The translations under genes were made by a program, and so were the position numbers. Below the pieces are notes generated by a model. The model saw only the letters and a program-made list of their open reading frames with translations, made no database searches and was not told the DNA's origin. 10,486 nucleotides of DNA, taken from Candidatus Aminicenantota bacterium. Lineage in GTDB: Bacteria > Acidobacteriota > UBA4820 > DSQY01. Position 1 is the stretch's first letter; each line of letters begins with the position of its first letter. The stretch is taken from the NCBI GenBank assembly GCA_027365515.1, contig DAHXMK010000262.1:1-10486 (forward strand). The letters run 5' to 3'. Shown here piece by piece: positions 5,370 through 9,768 of the stretch.

Positions 5370-5597
5370 ATGGCGACATTTGCCCATGGAACGCCGCGTC
5401 ACTCCGGTAAAGCGGCGATAACTGCTCATGCATCGCCGTTGCACAAGCGTAAAATGCCGAAACCTGTCCAAGGAACGCCGTTGTACGGGCGTAAAATGGC
5501 GAAACTTGCTCAGGGAACGCCATTGTACGGGCGTAAAATGGCGAGACTTGTCCAGGGAGCGCCATTGTACGGCGGTAAAGTGGCAAGATATGCTTGA
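5370..5597 (+). repeat. 42-bp tandem repeat, five copies plus a partial sixth
   Basis: Units begin at 5370, 5412, 5454, 5496 and 5538, with a partial copy from 5580. Copies 3 to 5 differ at only five to six positions between neighbours; copies 1 and 2 are more diverged, suggesting growth by duplication at the right end. At most unit junctions GCCATT and AATGGC (or wobble-paired variants) can form a short hairpin. There are no spacers. Confidence 0.9.
5370..5597 (+). CDS. Possible small protein of 14-residue repeats
   Basis: Because 42 is a multiple of three, the tandem repeat can be read as a 75-residue protein made of five 14-residue units with consensus M-A-x-L-x-Q-G-T-P-L-Y-G-R-K, ending VARYA. 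ATG 5370 follows GGAAGG at a good distance. The peptide would be basic, without a signal peptide or membrane segment. Other frames on both strands are open as well, as any stop-free repeat of this length gives. Changes between neighbouring copies are not concentrated at third codon positions (about 3, 4 and 5 changes at positions 1, 2 and 3), so there is no clear sign of coding selection. I regard a non-coding minisatellite as equally likely or more so. Confidence 0.3.
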   Translation: MATFAHGTPRHSGKAAITAHASPLHKRKMPKPVQGTPLYGRKMAKLAQGTPLYGRKMARLVQGAPLYGGKVARYA

Positions 5598-5713
5598 AGT
5601 GAGGCGGAAGACGACGAACGGCAAGCGCTCCTCCCCACTCAATGTGTGCTTGCCGACGGAGCATAAAGGGCAAAGACCATGCGGTAGTGTGGCACCACTT
5701 CGCGGGAAAGATG
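5598..5713. other. Spacer between the 42-bp repeat and the plus-strand promoter
   Basis: No gene, core site or clear structure is visible in this stretch. Stop-free frames here are run-ons from the tandem repeat. Confidence 0.4.
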
Positions 5714-5742
5714 TTGACTCGGCTTGGGCCAATGACTATCAT
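5714..5742 (+). promoter_or_regulatory. Consensus-like promoter facing the plus-strand cassettes
   Basis: TTGACT (5714-5719, 5 of 6) and TATCAT (5737-5742, 5 of 6) are separated by 17 nt. Transcription would start near 5749, about 100 nt before the first plus-strand cassette gene. It faces away from the promoter at 5139-5167, so the two frame the central repeat region. Confidence 0.55.
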
Positions 5743-5832
5743 TGATTCGCGGAGCGGGCCTGGAAAGCGGTCCCAGATTAGGCGGCACATCCAGCGTCGC
5801 CCATCACCTTCCCAGCCGCCCATTCTGCGTTA

Positions 5833-5843
5833 GTTAGGTCGCT
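5833..5843 (+). other. Cassette core site at the start of cassette E
   Basis: GTTAGGTCGCT, containing a GTTAGGT core (fits GTTRRRY), lies 3 nt before the ATG of the next gene. Its exact inverse complement AGCGACCTAAC is at 6203-6213, after that gene's stop: 11 of 11 bases. Start and end copies of one core are expected when a circular cassette is integrated. Confidence 0.65.
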
Positions 5844-5846
5844 AAA

Positions 5847-6191
5847 ATGAAGAGTCAGTACCTAACAAAGATCGGCCAAATTCTGGGCAGTGGGGTCGCG
5901 GTATCGTTCCTGCTTCTTGCTGCGTTGATGCTCTGCGAGGGCTTTTACGGTGGTTTCGTGAATCCAACGCCTTATCGCTTTGGTGCCGATTCAATGGTCA
6001 GCATAGGCGGCTGGGCTTACGAGTCCCGATATCATTATTTCACTGCGTGCCTTCTGGAGTTTCTTCCGGTTGCCGTGGGTAGCATCCTGCTCCTGCTCGG
6101 CTGCTTTAGAAAGCGTGTCTTACTAGCGCTCGTCGGCGCATCGCTGGTGGTCGTACCTCTCGTCGTGGCCTCCATTGCGGGCCGCATCTAG
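5847..6191 (+). CDS. Small three-helix membrane protein of unknown function (cassette E)
   Basis: I do not recognise the family. The 114 residues contain three hydrophobic segments: about 12-31 (ILGSGVAVSFLLLAALMLCE), 66-85 (FTACLLEFLPVAVGSILLLL) and 91-111 (VLLALVGASLVVVPLVVASIA). A polar loop of about 35 residues with aromatic and Gly residues lies between the first two. An inner-membrane location is expected. ATG 5847 is 3 nt behind the cassette core, and no Shine-Dalgarno sequence is present, as in cassette C. A promoter about 100 nt upstream could supply the transcript. The stop TAG is followed 11 nt later by the inverse copy of the starting core. Confidence 0.65.
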   Translation: MKSQYLTKIGQILGSGVAVSFLLLAALMLCEGFYGGFVNPTPYRFGADSMVSIGGWAYESRYHYFTACLLEFLPVAVGSILLLLGCFRKRVLLALVGASLVVVPLVVASIAGRI

Positions 6192-6202
6192 AAAGCAGGT
6201 TG

Positions 6203-6266
6203 AGCGACCTAACCACCCGTTGCAGCGGAGCGGTACATGGCCTATCATTCACGTTAAGCGTTAAGC
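6203..6266 (+). other. attC-like site after cassette E, with a duplicated core
   Basis: AGCGACCTAAC (6203-6213) is followed by CCGTTGCAGCGGAGCGG, the same arm as at the minus-strand sites. The closing core GTTAAGC (6253-6259) fits GTTRRRY and is repeated at once (6260-6266). The complementary inner arm is not evident, so the folded site would be poor. Confidence 0.5.
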
Positions 6267-6291
6267 GCCGCGCAGGCTTGGGCGTTCGTGC

Positions 6292-6307
6292 CCGGTCCGC
6301 AGACCGG
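6292..6307. other. CCGGTC-CGCA-GACCGG hairpin in the leader of cassette F
   Basis: A perfect 6-bp stem (6292-6297 with 6302-6307) lies about 70 nt before the cassette F start codon. No T run follows on either strand. Its role is unknown; it may belong to a degraded recombination site. Confidence 0.35.
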
Positions 6308-6377
6308 TGCTTTAGACGGCTTGTAATGCCCGTATGAACGTTTGTGCGATAATTCTAGTAACGCCGGAGTAAGTTTC

Positions 6378-6749
6378 ATGACAAGAAGCCGTTTTTCAAG
6401 TTCGCCCAAGCCACCGCCCCTCTCGGCGGGAGAAATGTACGCGTTAGAAAAGTTTGGCCAAGCTGTTCGAACGTTGCAGGTTCATCCTGGCGACGCTCGG
6501 CAACGCGTGGCGGCTGCGTATAGGTCGTTCTTTCCTGTCCGTGCCACAGATCTCCCTTCCAACTGTCGCAAGGATTACGAGTACCTAATGCAGCGGCTTT
6601 TGAAATATCCCCCTAACTATCCAAGCCAAGGGCGCGTGAATGCGAGTTGCCAAAGAATGAAGCGCGCTACCGGCTCACGTCTGGCGCAGATAATCGTGGA
6701 CATTTATGAGCGACTGCTCGCAATTGACAAGATGAGTGCAGCCAGCTAG
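6378..6749 (+). CDS. Soluble protein of unknown function (cassette F)
   Basis: I do not recognise the family. The 123-residue protein has no signal peptide or membrane segment. A Ser/Pro-rich N-terminus (SSSPKPPPLS) precedes two predicted helical stretches (about 20-50, GEMYALEKFGQAVRTLQ onward; and 95-120, SRLAQIIVDIYERLLAIDKM), with a basic Tyr/Pro-rich linker (KYPPNYP) between them. ATG 6378 is preferred because GGAG lies 8 nt upstream; an in-frame TTG at 6342 has no such support. A stop-adjacent CCCCAAC at 6750 could be a cassette core. It is convergent with rny, whose stop is nearly 900 bp away. Confidence 0.6.
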   Translation: MTRSRFSSSPKPPPLSAGEMYALEKFGQAVRTLQVHPGDARQRVAAAYRSFFPVRATDLPSNCRKDYEYLMQRLLKYPPNYPSQGRVNASCQRMKRATGSRLAQIIVDIYERLLAIDKMSAAS

Positions 6750-7052
6750 CCCCAACTTTGAAGTGCAACAAATCAGCATGGGAGCAATCGCCTTTCGCCT
6801 GACGTCGCTTTTCGACCACCGACCAATGACGCTAGAATGTTTAATGCTGAATGTTGAATTCTTAATTGAACGACTGCCTTGCAAACGCATTGCTTGGTGG
6901 TCCCGACCACGCGAACTACGGCAGGTCCAAGCTAACGATGACAGCCGCTTCAAGCCAAGCTCCCTCTTTTCTTGGTGTCCTTCGCGCTGGCATTGCATCG
7001 CCCTTACTTAACCTTGGTGCTCTTGGTGACTTGGTGGTGAATTCTTTTGCGC
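6750..7052. other. Intergenic stretch with low-complexity sequence, no gene
   Basis: Open frames here overlap each other and show no recognisable protein. Near 6889-6932 GCTTGG and CCAAGC enclose a TGGT-CCCG-ACCA hairpin. A short A+T-rich TGAAT/TTAAT tract lies near 6840-6866. Confidence 0.4.
7013..7040 (+). repeat. CTTGGTG repeat, copy 1
   Basis: Three CTTGGTG units begin at 7013, 7022 and 7030 and end in GTGGTGA. The same 9- then 8-nt spacing and ending recur at 7585-7612 with CTTCGTG. Confidence 0.6.
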
Positions 7053-7053
7053 A

Positions 7054-7078
7054 GTCGGCGTCTGGAGACGCCTCCCAC
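7054..7078 (+). repeat. TGGA-loop hairpin repeat, third copy
   Basis: GGCGTC-TGGA-GACGCC (7057-7072), preceded by GTC and followed by TCCCAC, exactly as the minus-strand copy at 5249-5264. Stem bases differ from the other copies in a paired manner. Confidence 0.7.
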
Positions 7079-7079
7079 G

Positions 7080-7150
7080 GCTACCGTCTACCGTCTGCCG
7101 TCCAGCTTTCTCACCTTCTCACCCTCTAACTTTCTCACTCTCTCACTGTT
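7080..7150 (+). repeat. Heptanucleotide-type repeats (CTACCGT then NNCTCAC)
   Basis: CTACCGT, CTACCGT and CTGCCGT run in 7-nt register from 7081, followed by 7- to 8-nt units ending CTCAC or CTAAC (TCTCACC, TTCTCACC, CTCTAAC, TTTCTCAC, TCTCTCAC). Related to the arrays at 2398, 5280 and 7549. Confidence 0.6.
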
Positions 7151-7215
7151 TTGATCCATCACTGCGGCGCAGAAGATGGTCCGACGCCGCCGGCGTCCCC
7201 CAAAGGGGGTGGAGC

Positions 7216-7243
7216 GAGATTGCTTCGCTCCGCTCGCAATGAC
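7216..7243 (-). repeat. Dispersed repeat of the GTCATTGCGAGC type
   Basis: On the minus strand the stretch starts GTCATTGCGAGCGGAGCGAA and ends in GCAATCTC. I recall this imperfectly palindromic sequence as a repeat scattered through intergenic regions of many unrelated bacterial genomes. It can fold because GATTGC pairs with GCAATG-type ends. Confidence 0.5.
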
Positions 7244-7325
7244 AAATGCGAATGGACTTCCGCAAGGCCGATGGGCGGCCAAGGAACTTGGCCAGAAGCC
7301 GCTGAACGAGACGGAGAGAAGTGTA

Positions 7326-7544
7326 AAGCGTTCAATTCGCGAATGAACGCTTCGATACGGCTCGGAAGCGGATTCGTGCCGCCGCGAAGCGGCGGCGCTC
7401 GTCGGCCTTGCGCAAGCCGCAAGACACGCGAACGGGAGGGCGCCCGGTCCGAAGGACAAGCCGAGCGCCCCGCCGGGCTTCGCCCGCGGGGCGCGGGAAA
7501 GACGCCTCTCCCCTACGGCATTCGGCCTTTGCAAGCAAAGGCCG
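7326..7544. repeat. Cluster of short palindromes and triloop hairpins
   Basis: Successive hairpins occur: 7326-7352 (9-bp stem AAGCGTTCA around TTCGCGAA); 7378-7396 (GCCGCCGC-GAA-GCGGCGGC, starting at 7378); 7447-7457 (GTCC-GAA-GGAC); 7465-7494 (8 bp plus 5 bp around a TTC loop); and 7523-7544 (10-bp stem CGGCCTTTGC with a 2-nt loop). The open frames here are G+C-rich artefacts. No T tract marks any hairpin as the rny terminator. Confidence 0.65.
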
Positions 7545-7548
7545 CTAC

Positions 7549-7576
7549 GCCTCACTTCTAACCTCTAACTTCTCAC
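7549..7576 (+). repeat. Heptanucleotide tandem repeat, four copies
   Basis: GCCTCAC, TTCTAAC, CTCTAAC and TTCTCAC follow one another without gaps. Same type as at 2398, 5280 and 7097. Confidence 0.65.
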
Positions 7577-7584
7577 AATCCTTT

Positions 7585-7612
7585 CTTCGTGACCTTCGTG
7601 CCTTCGTGGTGA
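7585..7612 (+). repeat. CTTCGTG repeat, copy 2
   Basis: CTTCGTG units at 7585, 7594 and 7602, then GTGGTGA. Identical layout to 7013-7040 with C in place of G at the fourth base of every unit. Confidence 0.6.
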
Positions 7613-7637
7613 GACTGTCTTTACGCGCGAAGCGCGG

Positions 7638-9194
7638 CTAGGTGGCGTAGTCCACCGCGCGGGTTTCGCGGATGACTTGGACTTTTATCTGGCCGGTGAA
7701 GCGGACTTCGCGGTCGAGGCGCTCAGCGATCTCCTTGGCGAGCCAGATCGTCCCGTCGTCGTCAACGCTCTTCGCGTCAACCATGACGAGAAGCTCGCGC
7801 CCGGCCTTCAAGGCGTAAGCCTTGTCAACGCCTTTCATCCCCATGACAAGCCTCTCGACGCTTTCGAGATGCTCCGCGTATTTTTCGAGCCCTTCGTCGT
7901 GGACGCCCGGGGCCGTAAGGGCAAGCCTTTCCGCCGCTTCGAGGAGGTGAGCCTCCGGCAGGGCCGAGGGGTGGTCGGGGTGAAGGTGGGCGATCGCGCC
8001 GACAACGGTGGGAGATTCGCCGAACTGCTTGGCGAGCTGCGACGCGACAACCGTTGGGTGGGTGTCGTCGAGGCTCTCTTCCACGAAACCGATCTTGTGG
8101 AGGATGGCGGCGCGCTTGAGCGGCTCCGTCGCTATTCCCAGGGACTGCCCGAGGTAGGAGGCGATCTTGGCGACCTCGACGCTGTGGTCCAGGAGGCTTC
8201 TGCCCGAGGCGCTCCTGAGCTTCATGCGGCCGACGAGCGACACGAGCCTTTCGTGCATGTTGAATATCCCAAGGTGGAAAATCGCCTCTTTCCCCTGCTC
8301 CATCAGGTGCTCTTCAATCGTCTCGCGGCTCTTCTGGCAAAGCTCCTCGATGCGGGCCGGGTGGATGCGCCCGTCCTCGACCAGCTTTTCGAGCGTCAGC
8401 TTGGCAATCTCGCGCCTGGCCGGGTTGTGGGAGGCGAGCATGATTATCTCCGGGGTGTCGTCAACTATGACGTCCACGCCGGTGATGCGCTCGAAGGTGC
8501 GGATGTTCCTTCCCTCGCGCCCGATGATCCTGCCCTTCATCTCCTCGTTCGGTAGCTTGACGACGGATATGACCCCTTCGCGCGGCAGGTAGGGAACCGT
8601 CTTCTCGACGGCTTGCAGGACGATCATTTTGGCGAGGCTCTTCGAGCTGTCGCGGGCGTTCTCCTCTATCCGTCTGACGAGGCGGCTCGCGTCCCTCCTG
8701 GCGTCGGCTTCAAGCTGTCTGACCAGCTCGGCCTTCGCCGCGGAGGCCGACATGCCGGCGATCTCCTCCAGCTTGGCCCTGTGGACGGCAAGCGCGCTCT
8801 CGACCTCGCGCGCCTCCTGTTCGAGCTTCTCCTGGCGCTGCGCCAGCTTCTTTTCCCTGTCGGCGGCCGTGGCGAGGCGGCTCTGCGCCTGTTCCGAAGC
8901 CCTTTCAAGCTTCGTCTCCTCGGCTTCGAGCTTTGATTCGAGCTTGGAAAGCTCCTCGCGCTTGGCGTTATAGAGCCGTTCCTGTTCCTGCTCCCTGTTG
9001 AACAGCTTTTCGCGCGCCTGGACTTCGGCGTCGGTCGCGAGCTTCTCGGCCTCTCTTCTGGCGGCGGCCAGTATCTGCGCCGCTTCCGAGGAAGCCCTTC
9101 TGCTGTCCGCCCTCTTTTGAAGGAAGGTGGCCAGCCCGGCAAGCGCGGCGCCTAGGATGAACGCGCAGAGCGCTATAAGGATTGTCACTATCAC
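7638..9194 (-). CDS. rny: Ribonuclease Y homologue with a degenerate HD catalytic site
   Basis: RNase Y is a membrane-anchored endoribonuclease that starts mRNA decay. The 518 residues match the usual length and order: an N-terminal membrane helix (about 1-25), a long charged coiled coil (about 30-190), a KH RNA-binding domain with GRIIGREGRNIR at 221-232, an HD domain (about 334-426), and the typical ending (IKVQVIRETRAVDYAT). The oddity is in the HD domain. His337 (LLDHSVEVA) is kept, but the HD dyad of LLHDIGK reads His366-Lys367 (ILHKIGF, codons CAC AAG), the metal-ligand Asp of AADALS is Glu422 (AAERLA), and SHHGD reads HLHPD. The frame is open throughout, so this is not an ordinary pseudogene, but HD-type metal catalysis should be weakened or lost. 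GTG 9194 is taken as the start: GGAGG lies 6 nt upstream and the membrane helix begins at once. It is the last gene after pheT, zapB and zapA, 38 nt behind zapA. Confidence 0.93.
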   Translation of the reverse strand: MIVTILIALCAFILGAALAGLATFLQKRADSRRASSEAAQILAAARREAEKLATDAEVQAREKLFNREQEQERLYNAKREELSKLESKLEAEETKLERASEQAQSRLATAADREKKLAQRQEKLEQEAREVESALAVHRAKLEEIAGMSASAAKAELVRQLEADARRDASRLVRRIEENARDSSKSLAKMIVLQAVEKTVPYLPREGVISVVKLPNEEMKGRIIGREGRNIRTFERITGVDVIVDDTPEIIMLASHNPARREIAKLTLEKLVEDGRIHPARIEELCQKSRETIEEHLMEQGKEAIFHLGIFNMHERLVSLVGRMKLRSASGRSLLDHSVEVAKIASYLGQSLGIATEPLKRAAILHKIGFVEESLDDTHPTVVASQLAKQFGESPTVVGAIAHLHPDHPSALPEAHLLEAAERLALTAPGVHDEGLEKYAEHLESVERLVMGMKGVDKAYALKAGRELLVMVDAKSVDDDGTIWLAKEIAERLDREVRFTGQIKVQVIRETRAVDYAT

Positions 9195-9232
9195 GGGATG
9201 CCTCCGCTAAAGCGGGGATCCCCCGGGCTTTG

Positions 9233-9526
9233 CTAAACCGATGCCTCCTTGATGACCTTGGCCACGTCGGACGACACTTCTTCTATCGTGGCCTCCAAGG
9301 ATTTCTGGCGCTCCTGCAGCACCAGCATTCGGTCAGCCAGGTTCAGCGCCGCCAGGATGGCGATTTTGGTCGTGTCGCTCAGGCGCGTCCCCTTTTGGAC
9401 CTCCCGCATCGTTTCGTCAACGAGAGTCCCAACTTTCTTTGCCCAGGCTTCGGAGCCTTTGACCCTGACCTGATATGTCTGGCCAAGGATGACAAGCTCC
9501 AAAAGATGATCCCCGCGTGTCGTCAT
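9233..9526 (-). CDS. zapA: Cell division protein ZapA
   Basis: ZapA binds and bundles FtsZ filaments at the division site. The 97 residues show the family layout: an N-terminal beta strand region (HLLELVILGQTYQVRV, residues 7-22), a helix with the conserved KKVGTLVDETMREV (30-43), the hallmark DTTKIAILAALNLADRML (51-68), and a C-terminal coiled-coil helix that mediates tetramer formation. ATG 9526 overlaps the zapB stop as ATGA, pointing to translational coupling. The rny start follows 38 nt after the stop; that gap holds a small CCGCT/AGCGG hairpin next to the rny ribosome-binding site. I did not find a 6S RNA in this gap; the space is too small for one. Confidence 0.88.
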   Translation of the reverse strand: MTTRGDHLLELVILGQTYQVRVKGSEAWAKKVGTLVDETMREVQKGTRLSDTTKIAILAALNLADRMLVLQERQKSLEATIEEVSSDVAKVIKEASV

Positions 9527-9768
9527 TGAGCTACCTTTTCAAAGTCGCGCAAAAGCTCCTCGACCACGCCTTCCAACTGCTGCCGTTCGCCTTCGTAGAA
9601 GGCGACCTTGCTCTTCATTTTAGCGCTCTCCTCCTTGCACGCGTCAAGCTCCTTCTTGAGCCCGGCGTTTTCCTCCTTGAGAGCGCGCATCATGTCGGAG
9701 ATTTCCTTTATCTTCTCGCGAAGCTTCATGAACAGATCCGACGGCCTCTTCTCTTCCTCAAACAGCAT
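9523..9768 (-). CDS. zapB: ZapB-like coiled-coil cell division protein
   Basis: From ATG 9768 the protein is 81 residues, the usual size of ZapB, and is almost entirely one charged coiled coil (FMKLREKIKEISDMMRAL, continuing through KEENAGLKKELDACKEE, and ending LEGVVEELLRDFEKVA). ZapB works with ZapA to organise the Z-ring, and its position directly before zapA supports the assignment more than its low-complexity sequence does. The start is chosen because GGAGAAGG lies 2-3 nt before the ATG region and the coil begins there; a longer in-frame start at 9822 would sit well inside pheT and adds an unstructured, Pro-rich N-terminus. The gene overlaps the pheT end by 11 nt and the zapA start by 4 nt, so all three are probably co-translated. 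Confidence 0.75.
   Translation of the reverse strand: MLFEEEKRPSDLFMKLREKIKEISDMMRALKEENAGLKKELDACKEESAKMKSKVAFYEGERQQLEGVVEELLRDFEKVAQ

Larger units (their letters stand above)
5834..6749 (+). mobile_element. Two plus-strand integron-type cassettes
   Basis: Cassette E (about 5834-6253) is bounded by GTTAGGTCGCT and its exact inverse. Cassette F begins at the GTTAAGC cores (6253-6266) and carries one gene; its far end is uncertain, with CCCCAAC at 6750-6756 as the only candidate core. Orientation is opposite to the array at 2509-5063. Confidence 0.5.

Noticed and set aside
5370..5597. Tandem repeats as a CRISPR array
   Set aside because: The 42-bp units follow each other directly, with no unique spacers between them, and no cas gene is near.
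5314..5823. Minus-strand frame across the 42-bp repeat
   Set aside because: Open only because the repeat length is a multiple of three and lacks stops; no ribosome-binding site or family.
5066..5832. Integron integrase or its remnant in the central region
   Set aside because: No frame shows tyrosine-recombinase motifs, and the region is filled by repeats and promoters.
7088..7555. 155-codon minus-strand frame and overlapping plus-strand frames downstream of rny
   Set aside because: They are made of palindromes and dispersed repeats; the translation is low-complexity Arg/Ala-rich and both strands are open alike.
7677..8555. 292-codon plus-strand open frame opposite rny
   Set aside because: Antisense shadow of rny, whose KH domain and family signatures are unmistakable.
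9195..9232. 6S RNA between zapA and rny
   Set aside because: 6S RNA is often found beside zapA, but the gap here is only 38 nt.
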